DNA of 64,000 bases from Blastopirellula retiformator (lineage in GTDB: Bacteria; Planctomycetota; Planctomycetia; Pirellulales; Pirellulaceae). The position numbers and the translations under genes are program-made. The stretch is taken from positions 124,010 through 188,009 of the forward strand of contig NZ_SJPF01000006.1 in the NCBI RefSeq assembly GCF_007859755.1, written 5' to 3'. The notes below the pieces were generated by a model. It had not been told where the DNA came from, made no database searches, and saw only the letters and a program-made list of their open reading frames with translations. This document shows, in pieces, positions 48,116 through 56,777 of the stretch; positions within the stretch are counted from its first letter, which is position 1; each line of letters begins with the position of its first letter.

Positions 48116-48241
48116 GGTAGGTTGGGTGCAGCGCAGCGCTGGCCCAACAATGCGTTCGCAAGCGCAAATGGTGGGTTACGCAAGCGATTTATGCCTGCGA
48201 GCACAAGCGGCGTTTTCGCGCTTGCTACACCCATCCTATAA
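48116..48241. repeat. repeat with GTAGGTTGGGTG-type inverted ends
   Basis: GTAGGTTGGGTGCAGC at the left and GCTACACCCATCCTAT at the right are inverted with about 13 of 16 matches. Inside are short palindromes (GCAGCGCAGCGCTGGC). Sequences of this style occur as intergenic repeats in several phyla. The 48094-48275 gap holds nothing else. Confidence 0.6.
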
Positions 48242-48275
48242 TTACTACCCCGGTAAAGAGATTGGAAGCCATGCC

Positions 48276-49469
48276 TTAAACCGGCGTAGGTTCCGCCACC
48301 AATATCGCTTCGAGCGGGTTTGCGAAACCATCCAGCCGAAACGTTATCAGCTTCGCTAATTTTCCCACGGTCAGCGAGCCATAGTTGTGATCAATACCGA
48401 GCGCCGCCGCCGGCGTTTGGGTCACCATCTTCAGCCAGGCTTCCGGCGGGATCTCCGGGAACGACTTGGCGGCCAGTTGCACGTCGCGCCATAGCGACAG
48501 GTCGGGAGTCGACGCCCGCGAGTCGGTCCCGATCGCCAGCGCGACGCCGCGCCGGTAAAGCTCGGGCAGCGGGTGTTTCGGATGTCCGAAATAGGCGTGC
48601 GTTCGCGGGCAATAGACGACGGTCATCCTTTGCGGCCGGGCGGCAACATAGTCGATCGCCGCTTCGTCAAAGTAGTTGCCGTGAATCAGCAGCGTATGAT
48701 GAGCGACGTCCAACATCTGCAGGTAATCGAGCGGTCCCTTGCCAGGCTCTAGCAAACCGTCGCGCCAGATACCGAACTTCTCGAGCATCTCCCGAAACAG
48801 GCCGCCTTGAGAATCGAGCAGTTCCAATTCGTCTGGCGATTCGGCCAAGTGCATCGCCAGCGGCGTTTTCGACTCGGCCGACAATTGCGCGGCGGCCGCG
48901 ACAACGTCGAAATTTACCGAATAGGGCGCATGCGGGCTCAGCCCGACCGGCACTCCGCGCGACTTGCCTTGCTGCAGATGCCGCTTGGCGTTATCGAGCA
49001 ACTCGGCGCCACGCTCCGGCGAAAGGCCGATCAGTTCCAACAGCGAGACAACGCCCGGCTCTGCAGCGTACATCTCCAGCGAATAAGGAACCGTCGTGAT
49101 CTCTCCCAGGGCGGCGATCCCCTGCTCTTGCGACTCGCGAATTCCGGTCGAGATCGCCGCCACTTTTTGCGATTCCAGCAATTCGCCCGCCACGCGTCGC
49201 CGACCAACCACCTGCTGAATCCAGAGTGGAAACGCCATCCCCGCTTCCCCCAGCGGCTGCTCGACGTCGCTGAACTCCAAGTGCGTATGCGCATTGACCA
49301 GCCCTGGCGCAAGTGCGACTTCTCCAAGATCAATTGGCGCCACGCCTGCCAAGTTCTCCCCGACCGCAACGATCCGCCCGTCGGCGACCGTCAACAGGCC
49401 ATTCTCGATCGGCGGTTGATCGACCGGGATCAGCCACTTCGCCTGGTAGCAAACTGCCGGCTGGCTCAT
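48276..49469 (-). CDS. amidohydrolase, ATZ/TRZ-type deaminase family
   Basis: 397 residues; the ATG overlaps the stop of the pseudouridine-synthase gene (ATGA). Metal and active-site motifs: GLVNAHTHLEF, GLSPHAPYSV, MHLAESPDELEL, VYCPRTHAYFGHPKHPLPEL and GTDSRASTPDLSLWRDV. It hydrolyses an amino- or chloro-substituted ring, most likely a purine or nucleoside-like substrate. Aminofutalosine deaminase and other deaminases share this fold, so the exact substrate stays open. Confidence 0.88.
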   Translation of the reverse strand: MSQPAVCYQAKWLIPVDQPPIENGLLTVADGRIVAVGENLAGVAPIDLGEVALAPGLVNAHTHLEFSDVEQPLGEAGMAFPLWIQQVVGRRRVAGELLESQKVAAISTGIRESQEQGIAALGEITTVPYSLEMYAAEPGVVSLLELIGLSPERGAELLDNAKRHLQQGKSRGVPVGLSPHAPYSVNFDVVAAAAQLSAESKTPLAMHLAESPDELELLDSQGGLFREMLEKFGIWRDGLLEPGKGPLDYLQMLDVAHHTLLIHGNYFDEAAIDYVAARPQRMTVVYCPRTHAYFGHPKHPLPELYRRGVALAIGTDSRASTPDLSLWRDVQLAAKSFPEIPPEAWLKMVTQTPAAALGIDHNYGSLTVGKLAKLITFRLDGFANPLEAILVAEPTPV

Positions 49470-50218
49470 GACGTCTGATCCTCCACGACGTGCTGCGTTT
49501 CCCATTCGGCTTGCCAGCCGGCGATTTCGCTCCAGGTCTCCGGCAGCGGCGCGGTGACCGCGACGATCTCATCGACCATCGGATGTTTCAGTCGCAGGTA
49601 CCGGGCATGCAGCGCGATGTGGCGATCCCGATCGTCGACGCCTTGCGGGCCAAACGGGATCTCGCCGCCGTACAGCTCGTCTCCCAAAATCGGAAAGCCG
49701 TGGGCCGCACACTGCACGCGGATTTGGTGGTAGCGGCCGGTATCAAGCTCAATCTGTAGCCAGGCGCCCTGCTCGGTTCGCTGCAGCACATCGTAGGTAA
49801 GGCGAGCCCAACGTGCGTCGGGGTCGGATGCCGCCACGATCTCTCCCTGGGCGACGTCCGGCACCTTGCGGATTGGGTCTTCCCAGACGCCGTGGTCCGC
49901 GTCCGGCTGACCAGCCACGAAGGCCCAATAAACCTTCCGCACCAAGCGAGTCTCAAACTGCTGCGAAATCCGCCGAGCCGCTCGTACGTGTCGCGCGAAG
50001 GCCAGCACGCCGGAGACGGGCCGATCCAACCGATGAGGCACCCCCAGATAGACGTTGCCCGTCTTCTCTTCCTGGCGTTTGATAAACGCCTTGATCCGCG
50101 ACTCGAGACTGTCGATATGCGGCGGCGCTTGCGTCAGCAGGCCAGCCGGTTTGAAGACGCAGAAGCAGGGCCCCTGCCGGTACAGGATGTCGATCGCAGG
50201 CGAGACAGATTCATTCAT
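49466..50218 (-). CDS. RluA-family pseudouridine synthase
   Basis: 250 residues. Catalytic Asp in PHRLDRPVSGVLAFARHVRA; further motifs are KVYWAFVAGQP, QIELDTGRYHQIRVQCAAHG and PILGDELYGG. It converts uridines to pseudouridine in RNA; target sites cannot be told. No S4 domain is present. The start of the amidohydrolase gene overlaps its stop. Confidence 0.93.
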   Translation of the reverse strand: MNESVSPAIDILYRQGPCFCVFKPAGLLTQAPPHIDSLESRIKAFIKRQEEKTGNVYLGVPHRLDRPVSGVLAFARHVRAARRISQQFETRLVRKVYWAFVAGQPDADHGVWEDPIRKVPDVAQGEIVAASDPDARWARLTYDVLQRTEQGAWLQIELDTGRYHQIRVQCAAHGFPILGDELYGGEIPFGPQGVDDRDRHIALHARYLRLKHPMVDEIVAVTAPLPETWSEIAGWQAEWETQHVVEDQTS

Positions 50219-50264
50219 CCGGCCATTATAGCGAACCGGAATCAGAACGCGTCAGACGTCCGCC

Positions 50265-50537
50265 CTAGCACGAATGAGCGACTTCAATGTAATCCGACAC
50301 CGAGCGAACCGACGACAGGCGCGAGACCATCCGCACCGCCGACAATTTCAGCGAGTCGTTGGGGACCGTGCCGCAGAGCATTACTTCGCCATCACAGGCG
50401 GCGCAGTAGAGACGCGATAGCTCGGTCCGGCCGCTGGCGTCCAGCATCTGGCGGACCGCCTTGGTCAGAATGGCGTCAAGAGAAGCGCGGCGATTTTCGC
50501 CGGCGGTGATTTCTATTTCCGTCAAAACAGCGTTCAT
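50265..50537 (-). CDS. BON-domain protein
   Basis: 90 residues; the ATG at 50537 has AGGAAG 7 bp upstream. The pattern CDGEVMLCGTVPNDSLKLSA followed by SSVRSVSDYIEVA is a BON domain, a small alpha/beta module that binds membranes or phospholipids. There is no signal peptide, so it is cytoplasmic or a partner module. It lies 46 bp upstream of the pseudouridine-synthase gene on the same strand and may head that operon. Confidence 0.75.
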   Translation of the reverse strand: MNAVLTEIEITAGENRRASLDAILTKAVRQMLDASGRTELSRLYCAACDGEVMLCGTVPNDSLKLSAVRMVSRLSSVRSVSDYIEVAHSC

Positions 50538-50660
50538 TGGAAGACTTCCTGATCCAATTTGCATGAAGGGCTTTTCCCTTTCTCTTCAAAAGTACTTCCC
50601 GAATTGGAAACCGAGATGAATCGTGTGCGAACTTTTCGGGTATAGTCGCGCCAATCAGGG

Positions 50661-50699
50661 GAAAAAACAAAAACGCCGGCAAGCGAGTGCCGGCGTTTT
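50661..50699 (-). terminator. terminator of the Gfo/Idh gene
   Basis: AAAACGCCGGC (50670-50680) and GCCGGCGTTTT (50689-50699) form a perfect 11-bp stem with an 8-nt loop. Minus-strand continuation is T-rich (TTTTTGTTTTTT overall). Confidence 0.88.
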
Positions 50700-50729
50700 C
50701 GGTTGTAGCGAATCTAAGCGATTTCGGTC

Positions 50730-52217
50730 TTAGACTTTGCCTTCGGCCGGAACTTCGTACGGCTTCCGATATTCGCGGGTCAACATCGCGTTGGCCGCGT
50801 CGTTGCCGATAAAAGTCTCGGCCTTGCCGTCCATCTTCAGGTTCGGACCGATCTGGATCTTGTCCTTCGCCAAGTCGACCTTGTTATCTTTCAGGTGCTC
50901 GGTGAAGCGGTCAAGCGTCGCTTTGACGTTTTCGGTCGTTTCGATCGCTTCCAGACGTTCCAGGCATTCGCCGGTCGAGACCGTTTCGCCCAGCTGGTAC
51001 GAAATGTTGCCGGTGTGGCACAGGGCGCTCGACAGGTGGCCTTCTTCGATGTGGCCATTCAGGCTGTCTGCGTTACGCGAACGAACGGCGCTGATGAAGT
51101 TGTTGTAGTGGTTCTGATCGCCGCCACCCTTGAACTCCTTGATCTTCTTGCCATCTTTGTCGAAGGCGGTACCGCCGTTGTACGACGGAATGACGACGTA
51201 GCCGTCGGTTCCTTCAAAGATGACGCCGATCCGCGAGCCTTTGTAGTTCTTGCTGCTTTCCGGCAACGACTTGTCGTAGACCAGACCGCGAACTTCAAAC
51301 ACCAGCGAAGCGTCGCCGTAGTTGTGAATGATCACTTGAGTGTTCGGCGTCGTACCGGCGTCTTCGTAGTCGAATCGACCGCCGTAGCTGATCACTTGCG
51401 AGCTTAGTTCGTCCGCGCCCAGACCCCAGCGGGCCATGTCCATCTGGTGGATACCTTGGTTGCCCAAGTCGCCGTTACCGTACGGCCATTGCCAGTGCCA
51501 ATCGTAATGGAAACGCTTCCGCGTCGGCGGGTCGAGCGACGCGGGGCCGGCCCACAGATCGTAGTCGACCGATTTCGGCACGTCGTAGGTACCGACCGGT
51601 CCGATCGAGGCCCGCGGCTTGTAGCACAAACCACGCGCGACTTTGACCTTGCCGATGCCGCCGCTCTTCACAAAATTGATCGTGTCGATCATGCCCGGGT
51701 TCGAGCGGCTTTGCGTACCAGCCTGACAGATCTTGTTGTACTTGGCGGCCGCTTCGACGATGCGGCGACCTTCGCTCACATTATGGCTGACCGGTTTCTC
51801 AACATAAACGTCTTTGCCCGCTTGCAGCGCCCAGATGGCGGCCAGAGCGTGCCAGTGATTCGGCGTGGCGATGGTGATGATGTCGACGCTGTCGTCTTCC
51901 AGCACCTTACGAATGTCGGTGACGACCTGCGGCTTTTTGCCTTGCTTGTCGGCGACCTGTTGAGCGCGGCGACCAGCGACGTCGGAGTCGCAATCGCAGA
52001 TGTACGTGTATTCAATATCTTTGCGATTCAGCAAACCGCCGACGTGCGACATACCGCGCCCGTTGACGCCAACCGTGCAGACGCGCAGTTTCTCGTTCGG
52101 GCTGCTGCTTTGCTTTTCTTCTTCCGCCATCAGCGGAACGGCCGAGCTAGCGGCGACAGCCGCAGCCGATGCGAACATCGATTGTTCAAGGAACTGACGA
52201 CGAGACTTCAAAGTCAT
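50730..52217 (-). CDS. Gfo/Idh/MocA oxidoreductase, Tat-exported
   Basis: 495 residues; the ATG at 52217 has GGAG 6 bp upstream. The twin-arginine signal LKSRRQFLEQSMFASAAAVA is followed by an NAD(P)-binding fold (KLRVCTVGVNGRGMSHVGGL) and the family motif VYVEKPVSHNVSEG, where Lys is catalytic. GDLGNQGIHQMDMARWGLGA lies in the substrate domain. Planctomycetes have many such exported sugar or inositol dehydrogenase-like proteins; the substrate is unknown. It has its own terminator, so it is probably a single-gene unit. Confidence 0.95.
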   Translation of the reverse strand: MTLKSRRQFLEQSMFASAAAVAASSAVPLMAEEEKQSSSPNEKLRVCTVGVNGRGMSHVGGLLNRKDIEYTYICDCDSDVAGRRAQQVADKQGKKPQVVTDIRKVLEDDSVDIITIATPNHWHALAAIWALQAGKDVYVEKPVSHNVSEGRRIVEAAAKYNKICQAGTQSRSNPGMIDTINFVKSGGIGKVKVARGLCYKPRASIGPVGTYDVPKSVDYDLWAGPASLDPPTRKRFHYDWHWQWPYGNGDLGNQGIHQMDMARWGLGADELSSQVISYGGRFDYEDAGTTPNTQVIIHNYGDASLVFEVRGLVYDKSLPESSKNYKGSRIGVIFEGTDGYVVIPSYNGGTAFDKDGKKIKEFKGGGDQNHYNNFISAVRSRNADSLNGHIEEGHLSSALCHTGNISYQLGETVSTGECLERLEAIETTENVKATLDRFTEHLKDNKVDLAKDKIQIGPNLKMDGKAETFIGNDAANAMLTREYRKPYEVPAEGKV

Positions 52218-52351
52218 GAGGCGCTCCATTCAGGCGGGTAAAAAGATTGCGCTTAAGGTAGGGAGTAAGTGCCAAAGCACCTCCCTAATCATAAACAATC
52301 TCGGCTCGATTGGAAATCATTACGCCGAGACTTTTTTTGCTGTTCGGCTCG

Positions 52352-53143
52352 CTAACGATCGAAACCAAACCGGGCGACTAGCCAGTCCGAAAGCGTCGGC
52401 GCCAAACGATCCAGCCACACCAAGCCCTTACCGCCCAGGCTGAGGATTACTTCGTGCTTGCCGGTTTGAACCGCCTTAATCGCAGCTCTGGCGACCGCAG
52501 CAGAGGTCATCGCCCCCTTCCCTTTCGCCGGCTGACGTCCTGACTTTTCGATCACCGCCGACGAGAACTCACTTTCGGTCGTGCTGGGGCTGACCAAAAT
52601 GACGTCGATCCCGTCGCTGGTCAGCTCGGCCCGCAGCGCATCGCTAAAACCGTGAATGGCGAATTTGCTGGCACAATATTCACTTTTCGCCGGGACAGCT
52701 CGGTGCGCCAGAATCGAACTGACGTTGCAAATCGCCGGCTGATTCCCTTGCCGCAGCAGCGGCAGCGCCTCGCGCGTCAGCTCGACCGGGGCAAAGAAGT
52801 TGACCTCCATCACCTTCCGCAGCCGCTCGGGCGAACCATCCGCAAACGGGCCGAGCGCCCCAATGCCGGCGTTGTTGATCAATAGATCGAGCCCGCCAAA
52901 CTTCTCGGCGGCCGTCTGCACCAGTTGGGTTCGCAGCTCGGCGTCACAGACATCGCCGGCGATCACGATCAAACGCTCGGGCGCCGCGGCCGCGCTGGCC
53001 AAATCTTGCAGTCGGTCTTCCCGTCGTGCGGTGGCGATTACCTTGGCGCCGGCGGCGATCAATTGCAGCGTCAACTCGCGGCCGATGCCGCTCGATGCGC
53101 CGGTGACGATCGCCCGCAAGTCGCGCAGTTGCCGACGCGCCAT
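52352..53143 (-). CDS. short-chain dehydrogenase/reductase
   Basis: 263 residues. N-terminal cofactor motif AIVTGASSGIGRELTLQLIA, NNAGIG at about 91, and catalytic SSILAHRAVPAKSEYCASKF (Ser...Tyr-x-x-x-Lys). The Thr-Ala-Arg-Arg stretch after the second strand suggests NADP(H). It resembles DltE-like oxidoreductases that reduce lipid-like carbonyls; the substrate is unknown. It starts 2 bp after hflX ends, so the two are probably co-transcribed. Confidence 0.92.
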   Translation of the reverse strand: MARRQLRDLRAIVTGASSGIGRELTLQLIAAGAKVIATARREDRLQDLASAAAAPERLIVIAGDVCDAELRTQLVQTAAEKFGGLDLLINNAGIGALGPFADGSPERLRKVMEVNFFAPVELTREALPLLRQGNQPAICNVSSILAHRAVPAKSEYCASKFAIHGFSDALRAELTSDGIDVILVSPSTTESEFSSAVIEKSGRQPAKGKGAMTSAAVARAAIKAVQTGKHEVILSLGGKGLVWLDRLAPTLSDWLVARFGFDR

Positions 53144-53145
53144 CG

Positions 53146-54471
53146 TCAGGCGACTTCTTCGATCGAGTCTTCATCGACCGACGTCTCGGTTGAGACGTAA
53201 TCGCGAATCACCGTATTTGGGTCATCGATCCGGCCCAGGAAGTGCGCCGGCAGCCGGCAATGAATTCGTACCCGCGTTTCGCTGTACGTCTTCGAGATCA
53301 CTTCGCCATGCGCCGCCAAGTAGGCCATCAACTTGCCGTTGTCGATGCCAGTCTCGACCTCGACATCGCGAAAGCTGCAGCTCAGCGCGTCGCTGACCGC
53401 CAAGGCGAACTTCTCGCGTCCTTCGCCCGTCTTCGCACTGATCAGCAGCGCGTCGGGATAACGCTCGACCAACCTTTCTAGCTGGTGCGGATCTTCGATC
53501 GCGTCGATCTTGTTCAGCACCAGTAGCATGTCCTTCTCTTCGATGCCGATTTCGGCCAGCACGTCATAGACGGCGCGAATCTGGTTATCGACGTCCGAAC
53601 TGCTGGCGTCGGCGACATGCAACAGCGAGTCGGCCTGGCGAGCTTCTTCCAGCGTCGCCTTAAAACTGGCGATCAACCGGTGAGGCAAGTCGCGAATGAA
53701 GCCGACCGTGTCGCTCAGCAGCACCGGTCCCCAGTGCGGCAGATACCAGCGCCGCGTCCGCGTATCGAGCGTGGCGAACAGTTTGTCTTCGGCCAAGACT
53801 TGCGCCTCGGTCAAAAAATTCATCAGCGTGCTCTTGCCGGCGTTGGTGTAACCGACGATCGAAATCGTGATCACGTCGCGCCGCGAGGCGACTTCCCGTT
53901 CGCGGCGACTTTGGACTTTCGCCAGGTCGTCTTTCAGGTCGCGAATTCGCTTCTCGACCAGCCGGCGGTCGACTTCCAATTGCTTTTCGCCCGGACCACG
54001 CATACCGACGCCCATCTTGATGCGGTCCAAGTGGCTCCACATTCGTTTCAGGCGAGGGAGCGAATACTCGAGCTGCGCCAGTTCGACAGCCAGCCGCGAT
54101 TCGTACGTCCGGGCATGCGTCGCAAAGATGTCGAGGATCAACTCGGTGCGGTCGATCACCTTCAGTCCGGTTCCCTGCTCTAGGTTACGAGTCTGAGCAG
54201 GCGACAGCTCGTTGTCGAAGATGATCACGTCGGCGCCCGAAGCTTCGGCGCACAACTTCAACTCTTCGACTTTGCCCGAGCCAAGATAGCTGGCCGTTTC
54301 CGGCTTGTCGCGACGTTGCGTCATTCGTCCGACCACTTCCGTGCCGGCGGTCGTCGCCAGCCCTTCCAGTTCGTCCAAAGGATCGTCACAGGCGATCGTC
54401 TCTGGCAGAATGACTTTGACCAGTACCGATTTTTCCTCGGCGACGCTTTGTTTCCGTTCTCGTTGAGTCAC
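53146..54471 (-). CDS. hflX: GTPase HflX
   Basis: 441 residues. The N-terminal HflX domain contains GSGKVEELKLCAEASGADVI and NLEQGTGLKVIDRTELILDI; then comes a basic coiled coil with GMRGPGEKQLEVDRRLVEKR. The G domain shows G1 GYTNAGKSTLMNFLTEA (about 207), G3 DTVGFIRDLPH and G4 NKID. HflX is a ribosome-binding GTPase that rescues or splits stalled ribosomes under stress. The SDR gene follows 2 bp downstream. Confidence 0.96.
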   Translation of the reverse strand: MTQRERKQSVAEEKSVLVKVILPETIACDDPLDELEGLATTAGTEVVGRMTQRRDKPETASYLGSGKVEELKLCAEASGADVIIFDNELSPAQTRNLEQGTGLKVIDRTELILDIFATHARTYESRLAVELAQLEYSLPRLKRMWSHLDRIKMGVGMRGPGEKQLEVDRRLVEKRIRDLKDDLAKVQSRREREVASRRDVITISIVGYTNAGKSTLMNFLTEAQVLAEDKLFATLDTRTRRWYLPHWGPVLLSDTVGFIRDLPHRLIASFKATLEEARQADSLLHVADASSSDVDNQIRAVYDVLAEIGIEEKDMLLVLNKIDAIEDPHQLERLVERYPDALLISAKTGEGREKFALAVSDALSCSFRDVEVETGIDNGKLMAYLAAHGEVISKTYSETRVRIHCRLPAHFLGRIDDPNTVIRDYVSTETSVDEDSIEEVA

Positions 54472-54504
54472 GCGGCCTCGTTATCTACCTAGTGATGAGT
54501 GAAA

Positions 54505-54564
54505 GAGTTACGCTCGGAGCTTGGCGAGGTTGAAAAATGCCAAAAGGGCATTCGCAACCCGCTA
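54505..54564 (-). repeat. degenerate partial copy of repeat family A
   Basis: On the minus strand this 60-bp stretch has GTTGCGAATGCCCTTTTGGC followed by ATTTTTCAACCTCGCCAAGC and GAGCGTAACTC. These correspond to the first two hairpins of family A; the rest of the element is missing. It lies just upstream of hflX. Confidence 0.6.
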
Positions 54565-54658
54565 ACACTTATTTTATCTTGACGCCGGAAACGTCCAAGA
54601 GTCATGCGTCAAGGAAGTGGATAGACGCGTGCCCCCCAGATTAGGTTCACCCCGAAGT

Positions 54659-55546
54659 TCACACTGCCGCCGGAAAGCGATATTCCCGCGTCACATCCTT
54701 AAATCGTTCTACGAGACGACTTTGGAAGCGATAGGGATTCCAGGCCATCGCGATCGTCCTAACCGGTTTCGGAGCGCTGAGCGAACTATAAGTTCTCCGC
54801 GGATCATGATCCAGACGGCGGGCCATCTCCGGCACCATCGAAACCCCATGCCCCAGCGCTACCAACTCTTGAACCGTCGCCAATTGGCTTGTTTTCTCGA
54901 TCGAAACGGGGTGAAACGACTTCTGACGGCAGAACGAGACAATATTATCCGACAAGCAGTGCGCTTCGTCTAATAAGATGAATGGATAGGGCCGCACGTC
55001 GGCGACCGCGATTCGCTTCTTGCTCGTCAGCGGATGCCCGGCCGGCATCGCCAGCAGCAGTTCTTCGTCAAACAGGCTCTCGACCTCAATATGTTGCATC
55101 GAGACCGGCAGCGCCAGCAGCGCGACGTCGACCTCTCCCTGAGCCAATCTTTGCAATAATTTTTCGGTCACTTCTTCCTGGACGGTTAGGGTCGCCTCGG
55201 GCGACGACTCGGCGAACGCCTGCAATAGCCCCGGCAGAAAGTAAGGAGCAATCGTCGGAATCGCCCCAATCCGGATCCGCCCGGTCCGGCCGTCGTCGGT
55301 GATCTCCGACTTCGTATCTTCGATCAGCGATAAGATCTGCTCGGCCCGCGACTGCAACAGCCGCCCCGCTTCGGTCAGCACGACCGAACGCGTCTGCCGC
55401 TCAAACACCGGCTGGCCCAGCTCATCCTCCAGCTTCCCAATCGAGCGGCTCAGCGCCGGCTGCGAAACCAACAGATCCTCGGCCGCCCGAGTGAAGTTCT
55501 TCCACTCGGCCACCTTCAGAAAGTACCGCAACTGACTAATTTCCAT
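54659..55546 (-). CDS. LysR-family transcriptional regulator
   Basis: 295 residues from the ATG at 55546; the frame is open 70 codons upstream but family similarity starts at [20 protein letters not shown]. The winged helix-turn-helix ([20 protein letters not shown]) is followed by a substrate-binding domain ([20 protein letters not shown]). [20 protein letters not shown] near residue 205 gives two Cys as in OxyR-type members, so a redox role is possible. The target is unclear: no divergent intact gene is adjacent. Confidence 0.93.
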   Translation of the reverse strand: MEISQLRYFLKVAEWKNFTRAAEDLLVSQPALSRSIGKLEDELGQPVFERQTRSVVLTEAGRLLQSRAEQILSLIEDTKSEITDDGRTGRIRIGAIPTIAPYFLPGLLQAFAESSPEATLTVQEEVTEKLLQRLAQGEVDVALLALPVSMQHIEVESLFDEELLLAMPAGHPLTSKKRIAVADVRPYPFILLDEAHCLSDNIVSFCRQKSFHPVSIEKTSQLATVQELVALGHGVSMVPEMARRLDHDPRRTYSSLSAPKPVRTIAMAWNPYRFQSRLVERFKDVTREYRFPAAV

Positions 55547-55775
55547 CGCCGCCGCTCCCAGACCGTCAATTACCAAGAAGCATTGTACCCGGCTTGTTGA
55601 TGCACTGGAAGCATCACGCCGAGTGGGGAGAATGACGAATGTCGAAGGAGCGAATGACGAATCAGAGCGGAAAGCGCAAGCCGTGGCCATGACGCTGGGC
55701 AACACCGCTGGCTTGTCTCTTGATGCAGAAAACACTGTCGCAGACGACAGTGCCACGCAAGATTAAGAACGTCAA

Positions 55776-55949
55776 TCAGTGCCACCCGGCTGCCCAATCG
55801 GCGATCGCGACAAAATCATCCGCCCCGCCGAGCACCGCGCAGAGCGACATCGTGACGATGTTGACCAGCGGATAAGTCACCTTCCGCGTGCGCGGATCGG
55901 TCAGGTCGGCAAAGTGCTGTTGAATCGAAGCGGCCGAAGAAGAAGACAT
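55776..55949 (-). pseudogene. N-terminal fragment of an ISAs1-family transposase
   Basis: 57 codons (ATG 55949, TGA 55778-55776). The product SSSSAASIQQHFADLTDPRT, then YPLVNIVTMSLCAVLGGADD and FVAIADWAAGW, is the N-terminal DDE_Tnp_1-associated domain found at the start of ISAs1/H-repeat transposases (about 370 residues when complete). The catalytic domain is missing, so it is a remnant of an older insertion. Confidence 0.85.
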
Positions 55950-56099
55950 GCGGAAGACCTCCCTGCAAAGCGAACGCCTGGCGGCGAAACGGACGTCGCG
56001 AAAACGCCAAGACGTACTTGCCGGATTGTCGCAGATTGCCCATCATGGCGCAATCGCCATGCGTAATACAAGAATTGCACACTAGTTTTGAGAATGTAG

Positions 56100-56390
56100 A
56101 TGCATCCAGTTGACTTTGTGACAGGCATGATAAAATGCGGTCGTACAGATGATGTCGTAGACATGCTGTCTCGATTTAGCGAGAAATTGCAGTGCCAGAG
56201 AACCCCTGAGCACCGGGAGTCCTATAAGTTTTGCTTTCTATTCTTGGTCGCTGTTCGAGCCCAATTGCAAAAATTAAAGCCTGGGCAGTCCTTAGACAGT
56301 GACCCAGTTCTTCGCGTCTGGAGCGAACTTGCGTACTTCGGGATTGATCGAATTGAGATAGACGATTACTTAAGGAGCAACCCGCTGTAA
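56100..56390 (+). CDS. hypothetical protein, 96 residues
   Basis: The reading frame begins MHPVDFVTGMIKCGRTDDVV and ends YFGIDRIEIDDYLRSNPL. It looks like an all-helical protein with normal amino-acid composition, and GC is lower than in neighbours. No domain is recognised. The ribosome site is weak (GAGAATGTAG). It lies between the inverted repeats at 55631 and 56424, so it may be cargo carried with the former insertion. Confidence 0.45.
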   Translation: MHPVDFVTGMIKCGRTDDVVDMLSRFSEKLQCQRTPEHRESYKFCFLFLVAVRAQLQKLKPGQSLDSDPVLRVWSELAYFGIDRIEIDDYLRSNPL

Positions 56391-56465
56391 GCTCGCCTGG
56401 GTGCCATTGCCACGGCGCCCACCTTCCACTCTGATTCGTCGTTCGCTCCTTCGACATTCGCCATT

Positions 56466-56777
56466 GCCACCCCCCCTCTTTTTGCTTGCCTAATTGACTC
56501 GACTTTTGGTATAAACATGTCCAGGCATGTCGTAGGCTGACCCCTGCGCGTGAATTGCATGATTTTGCCTTTAACCGACCCCGTGGAGACGGGGAGTGAT
56601 CGTGCCGCCGGGTGACTTTGCTTCTTGGGCTTTTCGGCCTGAGACCGGGAGAGGAGCAAACGTGAGCCCAGCAGCGGAACCAGTCACCCGCGATTTTGTC
56701 GGGCGTTACCTGACTGGGTCTTCGTTGCCTATCCGCTTGCGCGTCGTTTTTAGGGACGTTATTTGTTTAGGCGATGA
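56466..56777. other. non-coding stretch before the RAYT element
   Basis: No gene is supported. Short hairpins are visible: ACATG-TCCAGG-CATGT (about 56515-56530) and CCCCG-TGGAGA-CGGGG (about 56580-56595). Confidence 0.5.

Larger units (their letters stand above)
55631..56465. repeat. 42-bp inverted repeats bounding an 835-bp segment
   Basis: The 42-bp arm at 55631-55672 (core CGAATGTCGAAGGAGCGAA) matches the reverse complement of 56424-56465 with only three mismatches. The segment between holds an ISAs1-type transposase fragment and a small ORF. Confidence 0.8.

Noticed and set aside
55816-56082. Minus-strand frame beginning MCNSCITHGDCAMMGNLRQS
   Set aside because: The transposase fragment at 55776-55949 is in another frame and has clear family similarity; this one has none.
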